From the NCBI RefSeq assembly GCF_000175615.1, contig NZ_ACVO01000007.1, positions 12,942 to 76,941 of the forward strand: a stretch of DNA of 64,000 nt, written 5' to 3'. Position 1 is the stretch's first letter. Every line of letters starts with the position of its first letter. Shown here in pieces: positions 25,308 to 36,548 of this stretch. Below the pieces are notes generated by a model, which did not search any database, was not told the DNA's origin, and worked only from the letters and a program-made list of their open reading frames with translations. Source of the DNA: Rothia mucilaginosa ATCC 25296. GTDB lineage: Bacteria > Actinomycetota > Actinomycetes > Actinomycetales > Micrococcaceae. The translations under genes were made by a program, and so were the position numbers.

Positions 25308-25558
25308 GATAAGGCCATTTTTTAAAATCTGTGGAAAACTTTGAAGATTTTTCCGAAAAATTCCTGATGTGGAAAAGTCTAGCATGAGTCGAACAAAATT
25401 ACGACACGGTTTCGAATAAATCGGATAGGGTTTCGGCATATATTTTCGAAAATCCCCGGATTATCGGCTAATTATTCGAAAATACCTCCCGCGCAGGCGC
25501 TAGCACTCGAACAAACGGTAGGCCCCGCCCCTACGCGAGAAAGCGCCAGACTCACCGA

Positions 25559-25780
25559 CTAGCGCAATGGCTCCTTATCGGGGCCCAGGCGACGCTCCTG
25601 CGGAATCTCCTGCTCCTCACAGATCGCAAGCCACACATCCTTCGGGTTAACCCCCTGGTCCAGCGCCTCCGCAGCGGTCACATGACCCAGCGAACCCAGC
25701 ACCAAGTCACGCGCCAGCACCGGTGCATACCCGGCACCGAACTCATACTCCATGCACGCCCAAAATTCGCTCAGCTTCAC
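25559..25780 (-). CDS. DUF3046 family protein
   Basis: Predicted 73-aa protein of DUF3046, a small actinobacterial family usually found next to recA. The start MKLSEFW and the segment RDLVLGSLGHVTAAEALDQGV are typical. Function unknown. GTG at 25780 is chosen because AAGGAG lies five bases upstream; a second GTG two codons earlier would overlap that site. The promoter region carries a 13-base homopolymer. Confidence 0.85.
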   Translation of the reverse strand: MKLSEFWACMEYEFGAGYAPVLARDLVLGSLGHVTAAEALDQGVNPKDVWLAICEEQEIPQERRLGPDKEPLR

Positions 25781-25840
25781 AAGCACTCCTTACGCTTCAC
25801 TGCTAGTTCGCTTCATAATTCGTCACATCGCCCGAGAGTA

Positions 25841-25853
25841 CCCCCCCCCCCCC
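25841..25853. repeat. 13-base C homopolymer (G13 on the minus strand)
   Basis: Uninterrupted C13 located 61-73 bp upstream of the DUF3046 start and 18 bp beyond the clgR terminator. Such tracts slip readily during replication or sequencing. Confidence 0.9.
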
Positions 25854-25870
25854 AGAATAAACCCGAGAAT

Positions 25871-25917
25871 AAGCGATGCCGCACACCCCCACTTTACGGG
25901 GATGCACGGCATCGCTT
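25871..25917 (-). terminator. Terminator after clgR
   Basis: 11-bp stem 25871-25881 / 25907-25917 with an inner CCCC/GGGG pairing, 31 nt past the clgR stop. Confidence 0.8.
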
Positions 25918-25947
25918 CACGTTTAGCGCGGCATGTGCCGCCTCTCG

Positions 25948-26355
25948 TTACTTCGAGAGAATGTAGTAATCGCTCTTGTACTGCTCAGACATCTCAGCCG
26001 GAACAGTATCCGGAATCTGAACGCCCTCGAGAACCGCCATACGGTCGGCAACCTCACGCAGCATCTGGGACATCGGAATGTCCAGAGCCTGGCAAATCCA
26101 CGCCAGCAGTTCGGAGGAAGCTTCCTTCTGACCGCGCTCAACTTCGCTCAGGTAACCGAGGGAAACACGGGCACGCTGGGAAACCTCGCGCAGGGTGCGG
26201 CCCTGACGCTGGCGAACATCGCGAAGAACCTCACCGATTGCCTGTCGCAGGGGAACAACCTTAGCTTCCTCAACGACCGGGGCGACCTGTCGGGGGGTCT
26301 CCTCGATTTCCTTCCACTTAGTAATGCCATTAATCGATACGCGCTGCTTAGCCAT
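25948..26355 (-). CDS. clgR: ClgR-type XRE family transcriptional regulator
   Basis: Predicted 135-aa helix-turn-helix regulator. In related Actinobacteria ClgR activates clpP/clpC and other proteostasis genes and is itself degraded by Clp. The HTH spans about 38-95 with the hallmark [21 protein letters not shown] and [12 protein letters not shown]. The C-terminal tail lacks the AA ending seen in some Clp-degraded ClgR proteins (it ends YYILSK). Gene order pgsA-cinA-clgR-DUF3046-recA is conserved. No clear Shine-Dalgarno sequence precedes the ATG. Confidence 0.88.
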   Translation of the reverse strand: MAKQRVSINGITKWKEIEETPRQVAPVVEEAKVVPLRQAIGEVLRDVRQRQGRTLREVSQRARVSLGYLSEVERGQKEASSELLAWICQALDIPMSQMLREVADRMAVLEGVQIPDTVPAEMSEQYKSDYYILSK

Positions 26356-26639
26356 GAGCTTCTATATCACTTTCCTGAGTAGGTATTCCCGACCTGCGGG
26401 ACTGTACAGAGTTAAGCCTAACTGATTTTTGGAGCGTGAGCTAGGGGCCCCGCCATTTTCGTCCTCTTCTTACGGCTTGTATCTATTCAAACAGGCGAAC
26501 CTATGCCTTTATTCCTGTGGAGCTGAAAGAACCCTGTGAATATATTTGAACCGTAAATTTTTCTCAGGTAGGCGCCGCACAGACGACTACACAGCCGTTC
26601 CAGGCACCGCACAGCCCAGCCCAGTCCAGCCCTAGCACG

Positions 26640-27227
26640 CTACGCCAGCTCGTCCTTCAGAACCCCACCGGCACCGCCGCGCACCGCACGCGCCAGCAAA
26701 GCAATCGCATCCGCGCTCGCCGCTGCACGAATCTGCGCCCGATCCCCCGAATAATGGCGCTCAAACACTTCAGAACCGCCCGGGGAACACACACCGATAT
26801 AGACCGTACCCACCGGCTGACCATCCGCAGGATCAGGACCGGCAACACCCGTGGTCGACACCGCATAATCGGCACCGCACACACGCGCCGCACCGACCGC
26901 CATCTGCACCGCCACCGCAGGATGCACCGCGCCCTCACGCGCCAGCAGCTGAGCGTCCACGCCCAGCACCTGAGCCTTCACCTCGTAGGCGTACGAAATC
27001 ACGCCGCCGCGGTAATACGCGGATGCGCCCGGCACCGTACAAATCGCGCCACCCACATCCCCGCCGGTCAGCGACTCAGCCGTCGCCACCTGCACCGGCC
27101 CCTCCTGGGCGGCGCGCAACTGCACCGCATCACGTAGCAGTAGCGCCGCCGCCTCCGGGGTACCGGTGAAAACCTCAGCGGAGGAAAGCTCAAGGGACAG
27201 AGCATCTTCAAGTACGAGGGGAACCAT
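26640..27227 (-). CDS. pncC: CinA C-terminal domain protein / nicotinamide-nucleotide amidase
   Basis: Predicted 195-aa amidase of the CinA_C family, hydrolysing nicotinamide mononucleotide to nicotinate mononucleotide in pyridine-nucleotide salvage. ATAESLTGG, GGVISYA and STTGVAGPDPADGQPVGTVYIG are the family motifs. The N-terminal COG1058 domain of full CinA is absent, as in stand-alone PncC. Two tandem ATGs occur (27230 and 27227); AAGGAG is better spaced for 27227. Sits between pgsA and clgR. Confidence 0.88.
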   Translation of the reverse strand: MVPLVLEDALSLELSSAEVFTGTPEAAALLLRDAVQLRAAQEGPVQVATAESLTGGDVGGAICTVPGASAYYRGGVISYAYEVKAQVLGVDAQLLAREGAVHPAVAVQMAVGAARVCGADYAVSTTGVAGPDPADGQPVGTVYIGVCSPGGSEVFERHYSGDRAQIRAAASADAIALLARAVRGGAGGVLKDELA

Positions 27228-27330
27228 CATTCTCTCCTTTCAGCGACGAACCGCCGCCCAAAACCTCACGCGGCACACAACGCGCCGCAGGTACAGCGAA
27301 GGGGAGCAGCACACGCCACTCCCCTCGCCT

Positions 27331-27978
27331 CTACTGACCGCCGCCCTGGGAGGCCTGAGCCTGCAACCAGTTACGACGCAAAATATACGCATCACGCACA
27401 TACACCAGGCCGGTCCACACGGTAATCGCGGTGACCGCGCCCATCAGAACCCAACCAGGAATCAGCCAGCCAAGACCCAGCTGGCCCAGCGGCAGAAGCA
27501 TCAGCACCAGCGCCACCGTCTGCAGCACGGTCTTAATCTTGCCGCCCTTACTAGCAGCCATCACACCGTACTTAATGACGAACAGACGCATGATCGTAAT
27601 ACCCCACTCGCGCAGCAGAATCACAATCGTGACCCACCACCACAGCTCACCCAGCGCCGACAGCACAATGAACGCCGCGCCGGTCAGGAACTTATCGGCA
27701 ATCGGGTCAGCAATCTTACCGAAGCTCGTAATCAGATTACGCGAGCGCGCCAGGTAGCCGTCCGCCCAGTCCGTGAGCATGGCAAGAATGAAAATAATCC
27801 ACGCCAGCCAGCGGTGCGTCGGATCAGCGGCACCAAAAGTACCGCCCGCAACCAGGGCAACAATGAAGAAAGGAACCGCAATAATACGCAGAACCGTCAA
27901 CACATTCGGCACATTCCAGTTCGAAGGCTTCGCTGTGCTGACCGCACCGGCGGATGCGGAATTGCGAGCTTCACTCAT
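27331..27978 (-). CDS. pgsA: CDP-diacylglycerol-glycerol-3-phosphate 3-phosphatidyltransferase
   Basis: Predicted 215-aa membrane enzyme making phosphatidylglycerol phosphate. The CDP-alcohol phosphotransferase motif D-G-x2-A-R-x8-G-x3-D-x3-D is intact (D73, G74, A77, R78, G87, D91, D95). About five membrane helices. AAGGAG before the ATG. A soluble ~20-residue N-terminus is extra. Upstream of pncC (about 100 nt) in the conserved ftsK-pgsA-cinA order. Confidence 0.92.
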   Translation of the reverse strand: MSEARNSASAGAVSTAKPSNWNVPNVLTVLRIIAVPFFIVALVAGGTFGAADPTHRWLAWIIFILAMLTDWADGYLARSRNLITSFGKIADPIADKFLTGAAFIVLSALGELWWWVTIVILLREWGITIMRLFVIKYGVMAASKGGKIKTVLQTVALVLMLLPLGQLGLGWLIPGWVLMGAVTAITVWTGLVYVRDAYILRRNWLQAQASQGGGQ

Positions 27979-28060
27979 AACGGCTCCTTACGGGTAGATG
28001 GCTTTCGACGGTGAGAGACCGCGTACGCACCGACACCTAAACGTATCGGGGATACGCAAA

Positions 28061-28120
28061 CACCCCGTACCGTCCATTATACGTGTGCCGTAGCAGACAT
28101 CACAGGGACGGTACGGGGTG
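28061..28120 (-). terminator. Terminator after ftsK
   Basis: 15-bp perfect stem 28061-28075 / 28106-28120 with a 30-nt loop, 58 nt past the ftsK stop. Confidence 0.75.
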
Positions 28121-28178
28121 CATGTCGCGCACTCACTCAGCCGAGTGGACTCAGCCGAATGGATAGGGCGCTGAAGGA

Positions 28179-31100
28179 CTAGCGGCCGGTCAGCTGCCAG
28201 GCGTCCTCCGAGCCCTCATCATCGGGCTCATCGAAATAGTCGGTGACCGGCTCGCCCGGGTCCACCGCATTCGCGTACGGGTCGGCAGCCGGAGGCTCCT
28301 CACCGCGAATACGCGCCAGGGTCGCCTGCAGGTCGTCCGGGCGGATAAGCACCTCACGTGCCTTCGAGCCCTCCGAGGGGCCCACCACGCCCTGCGACTC
28401 CAGCAGGTCCATGATGCGTCCGGCCTTCGCGAAGCCCATGCGTAGCTTACGCTGCAGCATCGAGGTTGAACCGAACTGGGTCGTAATCACAATCTCCGCC
28501 GCCTGCAGCAGATCGTCGAGGTCATCGCCGATTTCCTCATCAATCTGCTTCTTCGCGGCAGAGACCATCACGTCCTCACGGTAGATGGTCGGCGCCTGCT
28601 TCTTCACGTGCTCAACCACGGCGTGAATCTCAGACTCAGACACCCACGCGCCCTGAACACGCATCGGCTTCGAGGCACCCATCGGCAGGAAGAGCGCGTC
28701 ACCCTGACCGATCAGCTTCTCCGCGCCGGGCTGATCCAGCACCACGCGAGAGTCAGTGACCGAGGAGGTCGCAAACGCCATACGAGACGGAACGTTCGCC
28801 TTAATCAGACCGGTCACCACATCCACCGACGGACGCTGGGTCGCCAGCACCAGGTGAATACCCGCCGCACGCGCCAGCTGCGTAATACGAACAATCGCCT
28901 CTTCCACGTCACGCGGGGCGACCATCATCAGGTCGGCGAGCTCGTCAACAATCACCAGCAGGTACGGGTACTCGTGCACCGTGCGCTTGCTACCGGGATC
29001 GGGCTGAACCTTACCCTCACGCACCGCCTTGTTGAAGTCGTCTACGTGCTTGTAGCCGTAGTGGGCGAGGTCGTCGTAGCGGGCGTCCATCTCACGAACC
29101 ACCCACTGAAGAGCCTCAGCGGCCTTCTTCGGGTTCGTAATGATGGGCGTAATCAGGTGCGGAATACCCTCATAGGCGGTCAGCTCCACACGCTTCGGGT
29201 CAACCATCACCAGGCGCACCTGGTCGGGGGTTGCGCGCATCAGAATCGAGGTAATCATCGAGTTCACGAACGAAGACTTACCGGCACCGGTCGCACCAGC
29301 GACCAGCATATGCGGCATCTTCGCGAGGTTCGCCAGCACGAAACCGCCCTCAACGTCCTTACCCACACCCATGACCATCGGGTGCTGGTTCGCGTGAGCC
29401 TGCGGGGAACGCAGCACATCACCCAGGGCAACGGTCTCACGGTCCGTATTCGGAATCTCAATACCAATCGCGGACTTACCCGGAATCGGGGACAGAATAC
29501 GAACATCCGGGCTCGCCACAGCGTACGCAATGTTCTTGCTCAGCGCGGTCACACGCTCCACCTTCGTGGCGGGACCCAGCTCAATCTCGTAACGGGTCAC
29601 GGTCGGGCCGCGCGAGAAGCCGGTGACCTGCGCATCCACCTTGAACTGCTCCAGCACATTCGTCAGAGCCTCAACCACGTGCTCGTTGACCTCGGAGGAT
29701 TCCTTAGCGGGCGGGCCAGAAACCAGCATCTCCTCAGAAGGCAGCACGTACGCGCCGCGGGAGGACTGCACAACCTGCTCGCCGCGCGCCTGCTCGGTGG
29801 TCGCCACCTGAGTATTGTTCTGCAGCGGGCGGGATGCGCCAGCCTCGGGCGCTCGCGAAGCCGCGGGAGCCGCGTTCTTCGGGTGCGCGCCGGGCGAGTG
29901 CATGCGGGTCGGAATCGGAGGCTGAGCCGCGGGTGCGGCAGGAGCCTGGGACGCGGAAGCCGGAGCGGCAGACTGTGCAGGGTTCACCATCTGGTGCGGC
30001 TTCGTCTGCGGTGCAGCTTCCTCAGCGGCGCCGAAGCCGTCGTATGCCTCAACGTCAAAGAGAGGCTCCTCGCCAGGAATACGGTTCACGCGGCCGTTCG
30101 CCACAGCGGCGCGCTGCACCTGATCCAGGCGGGCTGCGGGCGCATCCGACGCCTCAACGTCAAAGAGGTCAGGGCTGCTCGAATAAGCGCCGTTCTGTGC
30201 AGAGGTACCCTGGGCGGACGCACCCTGCGCGGCCGGTGCCTGATTGAGGCGACCGGGCAGACGGGACAGACGGTTCGGCTTAGCCGCCGGGCGCGTCTGC
30301 TGAGCGGATGCCTGCGCAGAATCCTGTGCAGAGTCCTCCGGCTGTACCGGCATCTGCGTGGTCTCCGGGTGAGTCTCATCCACCACGGCGCTCACGAATG
30401 CTTCATCACCGGCGTACTCGTCCAGGGAAGAATCGGTCGACGCAGCGGGAGCAATGCCCAACCAGCCGCGCAGACGAGCGAACAGGCCGCCAGACTTCTG
30501 AGGCGTGCGTGCCGGCTTCTCGTCCTCGTACAGGTAGCTGCGGTCATGCTCCTCAGCGTTCAGGTCCACGGTCTGAGTCGCATCCGAAGGGCTATCCTTC
30601 GCGGAGGTTCGAGTCGTGCCGTTCGGCTTCTCACCCAGAGCCAGACCGACCAGGTGCAAAGTACGCGGCACCACCTGACGAATCGGGGTATTCGTCAGAA
30701 CCATCAGACCGGCAATACCCAGAAGCAGGTGAATCAGAATCTCAACGAACGCAATACCGCCGCTCACACGCACAATGGGGGTGCCCAGCAGCACGCCAGC
30801 CACACCACCACCAGCCCAGACGGCGTCAAAACCATCCGCGAAGGTCGGGTGACCCGCATGGCGAGCAAAGAACAGGGAGGTCGCCACCAGGATGATGAAG
30901 GAGCCCAACGCCACGCGGTTATTACGTTTAATCAGGTCGGGTCCACGGAAAACGCACCACGCCATGATGAGGCAGAACACCGGGACCAGCAGGGCGCCCT
31001 GACCGAAGATACCGCCCAGCATCGTGTGCCAGGCGTCCAGGGGCGCACGCAACAAACCGAGGGAGGTGTGGGCACGCCAGTTGTACCATTCCACTCCGGC

Positions 31101-31373
31101 GCTGATGAGGCCGAACAGCAGAATGGTGAGCGCGCCGCCGTCACGGCGGTCTTCGGGCGCAAGGTCGGTGCGCACCGCGCCAATGGAGCGGAAGAGCCCA
31201 CCGATAGCGTGAGCGATGCTCAGCCAGACGGAGGAAATAGCGCCCGCTACAGGGTTCGCCGCGTTGGCACCGCGCTGGGCACCGCCTCGGGAGGTGGTGC
31301 GCTTGCGGGTGGTCTTCTTAGTGTTTGCTTTAGTAGAGGTCGTGTTACGACCCTTCGTGGTCCGTGGAGCCAT
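28179..31373 (-). CDS. ftsK: DNA translocase FtsK
   Basis: Predicted 1064-aa septal DNA pump that directs chromosome dimer resolution. A basic Thr/Lys-rich N-terminus is followed by about five membrane helices (about 75-225). A long Ala/Pro/Gln-rich linker (about 240-560) contains the repeated phrases LFDVEASD and LFDVEAYD. The motor domain has Walker [10 protein letters not shown] near residue 690 and Walker [14 protein letters not shown]. The C-terminal gamma winged-helix (about 965-1030, [20 protein letters not shown]) reads KOPS sites. TACCCT lies 7 nt before the ATG, suggesting a leaderless mRNA. Confidence 0.95.
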   Translation of the reverse strand: MAPRTTKGRNTTSTKANTKKTTRKRTTSRGGAQRGANAANPVAGAISSVWLSIAHAIGGLFRSIGAVRTDLAPEDRRDGGALTILLFGLISAGVEWYNWRAHTSLGLLRAPLDAWHTMLGGIFGQGALLVPVFCLIMAWCVFRGPDLIKRNNRVALGSFIILVATSLFFARHAGHPTFADGFDAVWAGGGVAGVLLGTPIVRVSGGIAFVEILIHLLLGIAGLMVLTNTPIRQVVPRTLHLVGLALGEKPNGTTRTSAKDSPSDATQTVDLNAEEHDRSYLYEDEKPARTPQKSGGLFARLRGWLGIAPAASTDSSLDEYAGDEAFVSAVVDETHPETTQMPVQPEDSAQDSAQASAQQTRPAAKPNRLSRLPGRLNQAPAAQGASAQGTSAQNGAYSSSPDLFDVEASDAPAARLDQVQRAAVANGRVNRIPGEEPLFDVEAYDGFGAAEEAAPQTKPHQMVNPAQSAAPASASQAPAAPAAQPPIPTRMHSPGAHPKNAAPAASRAPEAGASRPLQNNTQVATTEQARGEQVVQSSRGAYVLPSEEMLVSGPPAKESSEVNEHVVEALTNVLEQFKVDAQVTGFSRGPTVTRYEIELGPATKVERVTALSKNIAYAVASPDVRILSPIPGKSAIGIEIPNTDRETVALGDVLRSPQAHANQHPMVMGVGKDVEGGFVLANLAKMPHMLVAGATGAGKSSFVNSMITSILMRATPDQVRLVMVDPKRVELTAYEGIPHLITPIITNPKKAAEALQWVVREMDARYDDLAHYGYKHVDDFNKAVREGKVQPDPGSKRTVHEYPYLLVIVDELADLMMVAPRDVEEAIVRITQLARAAGIHLVLATQRPSVDVVTGLIKANVPSRMAFATSSVTDSRVVLDQPGAEKLIGQGDALFLPMGASKPMRVQGAWVSESEIHAVVEHVKKQAPTIYREDVMVSAAKKQIDEEIGDDLDDLLQAAEIVITTQFGSTSMLQRKLRMGFAKAGRIMDLLESQGVVGPSEGSKAREVLIRPDDLQATLARIRGEEPPAADPYANAVDPGEPVTDYFDEPDDEGSEDAWQLTGR

Positions 31374-31380
31374 ACCTTTT

Positions 31381-31386
31381 AGGGTA
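31381..31386 (-). promoter_or_regulatory. -10 box (TACCCT) for ftsK
   Basis: Minus strand TACCCT, 7-nt gap, ATG at 31373. The hexamer and gap are identical to those at miaB. No -35 consensus. Confidence 0.5.
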
Positions 31387-31550
31387 TCAACCTTCCCGTT
31401 AATGTATCGATTCTTTCGTTATCAGTGAGCTAAAAAGTGTGCCCCGCCCTGTCTCTGTGAGGGCATTGATAGGGCGCTGATGAGGCGCTTCTCCCCTACC
31501 GCATTCGCTTTCACGTAGCTTTCCGCCCGTACATTCTGCAGATACACAGC

Positions 31551-31586
31551 AGGCGGGGCCGACACAACGTATCGACCCCGCCTTTT
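31551..31586. terminator. Hairpin after rnj
   Basis: 8-bp GC stem 31551-31558 / 31576-31583. It has a T4 on the plus side only, so its efficiency for rnj is uncertain. Confidence 0.55.
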
Positions 31587-31619
31587 CGCTATGACAGGCG
31601 ACTAGCCTCGCGCAGAGTA

Positions 31620-33335
<1,716 letters not shown>

Positions 33336-33583
33336 CGTGTGTCTCCTCTTTCTTCTATGTTTTCTTGTGATGTCTGTGATTCGTAGGCGACGCTTCGTAC
33401 CGCAAGCGCTCCCGCCGGTTCGGCTCTCACATGCCGAGGAGGTGGGGTGCTGCCGGTGCGTCCAAATCACCGAAAGTATTCAAAAGTATTTGGGGTGTAG
33501 TGCGCGGGTGCCTCTACCTAAGCTGGGCCCCTGTCTGAGTGGTGGGCCGAATCATCGACGGTAAACCGCGGCAATACGCCAGA

Positions 33584-33619
33584 GCGGACCCCTCACCTAG
33601 TGTTAGGTGTGGAGTCCGC
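33584..33619 (-). terminator. Terminator after dapA
   Basis: Imperfect 15-bp stem 33584-33598 / 33605-33619 (two mismatches). The remainder of 33336-33724 has a small CCCCGA/TCGGGG hairpin (33641-33654) inside a TGGCTAC/GTAGCC stem, and otherwise no gene. It must hold the rnj promoter. Confidence 0.6.
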
Positions 33620-33724
33620 GTCCGTTGGCTACATCATGCGCCCCGAAGTCGGGGTGGACGGTAGCCGAAGTCCTCTATATATACGCTCCCCGCGCTATTG
33701 CATACGCTGGGTCAGCGTTAAAGT

Positions 33725-34660
33725 TTAGGCGTTCTTCAGGGTGTGAGCGATGCTCGAGGAGAGCAGGTCAGCTCGCATAGCCTGGGCAACCTCCGGTTCG
33801 GAGAGTACGTGCGGCAGGCGAACAACGGGCTCATCCAGCACACCCTGCCAGGAAAGAATTTCCTTGGCGGCAACGCAACCGGGGGCACGGCCCATAGTTG
33901 CTCGGACAATCGGAGTCAGTTCCAGGTGAAGACGCTGAGCCTCCACCAGGTCCTGTGCAACGACAGCATCAATCAGGGCACGGAAGAGTGCGGGTGCCAC
34001 ATGTGCGGTCACCGAAACGAGGCCGACGGCACCCATTGCCATCCAGGGAAGGGTCAGTCCGTCGTCGCCGCTGTAGTAGTGCAGGTCGGTGGTTGCCATG
34101 ACCTCGGTTGCGGCACCAAAGTCTGCCTTGGCGTCTTTCACCGCTACAATACTATCAATTTCTGCAAGGCGGCGGTAGGTTTCGGGTGCGATGGGGATGC
34201 CTGCACGACCCGGAATATCGTAAAGCATGACGGGGGTCTCAGTTGCTTGAGCAACGGTCGCAAAATGGGCGTAGACACCCGGCTGAGTCGGCTTGTTGTA
34301 GTAGGGGGTCACAACCAGCAGGCCGTCCACGCCAACCTTTTCGGCACGGTGTGCCAGCTCAATGGTGTGCGCGGTGTCGTTCGAACCAACACCGGCAATA
34401 ATCTTCGCACGAGAACCGACGGTATCCTTCACAATCTGGAAGACGCGCTCGTTCTCGTCATCGGTCATGGTGGAGTACTCACCGGTGGTACCGCAGACCA
34501 CCAGGCCGTCGTGGCCGTTCTCCACAAGGTAGTTCGCCAGGTCTGCGACCTGCTTTTCATCAACGGAGCCGTCCTTCGCGAAGGGGGTCACCATTGCGGT
34601 CAGGAGGCGACCAAAGACAGGCTCAACAAAAGTACCGGGGTTCGAAAGGTTCTCAGACAT
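33725..34660 (-). CDS. dapA: 4-hydroxy-tetrahydrodipicolinate synthase
   Basis: Predicted 311-aa TIM-barrel aldolase condensing pyruvate with aspartate semialdehyde, the first step of the diaminopimelate/lysine branch. The Schiff-base lysine is K175 (VAVKDAKAD). CGTTGE (56-61), YYNKP (120-124) and LYDIPGR (146-152, catalytic Tyr) are in place. It lies downstream of dapB and the TPR membrane protein. TACTCT is 6 nt before the ATG, so it probably has its own, leaderless transcript. Confidence 0.95.
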   Translation of the reverse strand: MSENLSNPGTFVEPVFGRLLTAMVTPFAKDGSVDEKQVADLANYLVENGHDGLVVCGTTGEYSTMTDDENERVFQIVKDTVGSRAKIIAGVGSNDTAHTIELAHRAEKVGVDGLLVVTPYYNKPTQPGVYAHFATVAQATETPVMLYDIPGRAGIPIAPETYRRLAEIDSIVAVKDAKADFGAATEVMATTDLHYYSGDDGLTLPWMAMGAVGLVSVTAHVAPALFRALIDAVVAQDLVEAQRLHLELTPIVRATMGRAPGCVAAKEILSWQGVLDEPVVRLPHVLSEPEVAQAMRADLLSSSIAHTLKNA

Positions 34661-34666
34661 ATGTCC

Positions 34667-34690
34667 AGAGTACGCCCGAAATGCAGATTT
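34667..34690 (-). promoter_or_regulatory. Promoter directly abutting dapA
   Basis: Minus strand TACTCT (34672-34667) ends 6 nt before the ATG. TAGCAA eighteen bases further upstream is a weak -35. No Shine-Dalgarno sequence. Confidence 0.5.
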
Positions 34691-34853
34691 TTGCTACAGA
34701 ACGCATAAGTTTTCATGCGTGTTCTACAATTCGGACTCTTTCAAACCCGCGGTACTTCCACGAGAGCCTATGAAACCGGGCACATAGCCTCGGCGTTATC
34801 AGTCTCATACCGAAAATAAATGTGGCATTGACTAGGGATCGCAGCGCTAGCGC

Positions 34854-35516
34854 CTAACGCATGCCCTTCGCCTGACCGCCCGAACGCAACGCCCACGCGT
34901 TGCGCATCGCCGCACGAGCACGCTTACGCTCGCCGCCCGCATCATACATGCACGCCAGGTTGAACCATGCCTTCCAGTTATTCGGCTCCTGCTCCACCGC
35001 CGCGGCGAAGCTCTCGAACTCCACCGCCGCAGCCTCACGGTCCACACGACCCGCCGGGGTGCGAGGCAGGGTATCCTCCGCAAGCTCACCCGAAGCAGCC
35101 AGCTCCTGAGCCATACGCTGAATACAAGCGCCGAAAAGCACCTCACGCACCAGCGCCCACGCACCCAGAATCGGGAGCAGGATCATACCCGCGCCAAGAA
35201 CAATGCCAGCCACAGAACCGGAAGTGAGCATCACGAAGCCCTGCTGCGCAATATGCACCAGGTACAGGGTCAGCAGCGCGCAGGTCAGCGCCGCGAAGGT
35301 CTTGCCGAATCCGCCAGCATCCACCGTCACAAAGACAGCACTAAAAATCAGCACACCCATAATAGAGGCACGCGCCGCCAAAGGCAGTGGCAGAATCAGC
35401 ACGGTCAGCACCATCAGCACGCAGGCGCAGACAGTCCACAGACGCAGCGAAGTCCACCAGGGGCTACGAGCCTCGGAAGATACCGGCGAGGCGTCGGGTG
35501 AAGTCTGTTCAGACAT
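34854..35516 (-). CDS. Membrane protein with C-terminal TPR-like motif
   Basis: Predicted 220-aa protein. About four hydrophobic helices (25-45, 50-68, 72-92, 98-125) are followed by a soluble tail with one TPR-like unit (NNWKAWFNLACMYDAGGERKRAR..., about 178-210). Function unknown; comparable TPR membrane proteins occur between dapB and dapA in related genomes. GGGGAG before the ATG. It begins 9 nt after dapB stops, so it is likely co-transcribed with it. Confidence 0.75.
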   Translation of the reverse strand: MSEQTSPDASPVSSEARSPWWTSLRLWTVCACVLMVLTVLILPLPLAARASIMGVLIFSAVFVTVDAGGFGKTFAALTCALLTLYLVHIAQQGFVMLTSGSVAGIVLGAGMILLPILGAWALVREVLFGACIQRMAQELAASGELAEDTLPRTPAGRVDREAAAVEFESFAAAVEQEPNNWKAWFNLACMYDAGGERKRARAAMRNAWALRSGGQAKGMR

Positions 35517-35525
35517 AACGCTCCC

Positions 35526-36296
35526 CTACGACAAATCCATGTAGGCGTCCAAGCCCACGCTCAAACCCGGATGCGCCGCCACCTCACGCACACCCAGCAG
35601 AACACCGGGCATGAAGGAGGCACGGTCAAAGGAATCGTGACGAATCACGAGCTGCTGACCGGGATCGCCCAGCAGAATCTCCTGATGCGCCACCATGCCG
35701 CGCAGACGCACCGCATGTACGTGAATATCGTCGATTACGGCGCCGCGCGAACCCAAAGGGTCGGAGGTGGTGGCATCCGGGCTTGCGCCCACGCCAGCCT
35801 CCGCGCGGGCGGCAGCCACCTTGCGGGCGGTGTGCACAGCGGTACCGGAGGGGGCGTCTACCTTATTCGGGTGGTGAATCTCGATAATTTCTACCGATTC
35901 GAAGTAGCGTGCCGCCTTCGCCGCGAACTCGGTGGCGAGAATCGAACCAATCGCAAAGTTCGGGGCGATGAGCACACCCACCTCGGGGTGCTCAGCCAGC
36001 AGTTCGCGCAGGGAGTTCAGACGCTCGGGGGTCCAACCGGTCGTACCAACCACCGCGTGCATACCGTGCTCCACCGCGAAACGCACATTCGCCTCGCTGG
36101 ATTCGGGAACGGTCAGGTCAATAACAATCTCTGCGCCGGCATCGACCAGCTCCTGCAGGTCGTCGCCGCGGCCCAGTGCCGCCACCAGGTCCATGTCTGC
36201 GGAGGTGTTGACGGCGCGCACCGCCTCAGAACCCATACGGCCCGCGGCACCGAGTACCGCTACCTTCCAGATTTTTTCGTTACCCTCGCGGGCCAT
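35526..36296 (-). CDS. dapB: 4-hydroxy-tetrahydrodipicolinate reductase
   Basis: Predicted 256-aa NAD(P)H-dependent reductase, the step after DapA. N-terminal nucleotide-binding GAAGRMG (16-22). The substrate and catalytic loop is EIHHPNKVDAPSGTA (139-153) with the His-His-x3-Lys signature. GGAGGAG before the ATG at 36296 fixes the start; upstream in-frame codons lie in the promoter region. First gene of a unit with the TPR membrane protein. Confidence 0.95.
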   Translation of the reverse strand: MAREGNEKIWKVAVLGAAGRMGSEAVRAVNTSADMDLVAALGRGDDLQELVDAGAEIVIDLTVPESSEANVRFAVEHGMHAVVGTTGWTPERLNSLRELLAEHPEVGVLIAPNFAIGSILATEFAAKAARYFESVEIIEIHHPNKVDAPSGTAVHTARKVAAARAEAGVGASPDATTSDPLGSRGAVIDDIHVHAVRLRGMVAHQEILLGDPGQQLVIRHDSFDRASFMPGVLLGVREVAAHPGLSVGLDAYMDLS

Positions 36297-36475
36297 CTTC
36301 TCTCCTCCGTAACTTATGAGCACCCCGACGATGGGGCAGACGCTGTGACGTACAGCCTCTATTATCCCCGTGTGAGCGCGGTGCACGCCATCGCACACAC
36401 TGGGTGAGATGCCCCACGGAACCTCAACGGCATAAAAAGCGCAATAATCTAACCGTCATATAAGCCGTTTAATAC

Positions 36476-36491
36476 GCTATCTATAGATAGC
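36476..36491. promoter_or_regulatory. 16-bp perfect palindrome, probable operator
   Basis: GCTATCTATAGATAGC, its own reverse complement. It ends five bases before the TATAAT box of the downstream acyltransferase gene and covers the spacer region, which is where a dimeric repressor would bind. Confidence 0.6.
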
Positions 36492-36496
36492 AACCA

Positions 36497-36502
36497 TATA
36501 AT
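36497..36502 (+). promoter_or_regulatory. -10 box (TATAAT) for the OafA-type acyltransferase
   Basis: Perfect TATAAT, 46 nt before the ATG, in an unusually AT-rich stretch. TACGCT 18 bases upstream is a weak -35. Confidence 0.55.
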
Positions 36503-36548
36503 TAGGAAGTATTTCTCTATTTTCCATCCTACGGAGTGCTTTCACAGT

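Noticed and set aside
28608..31382. 924-codon plus-strand frame opposite ftsK, and similarly long frames opposite pnp and infB
   Set aside because: They mirror real genes with strong domain evidence; such antisense frames arise from high-GC codon bias and encode Arg/His/Gly-rich nonsense.
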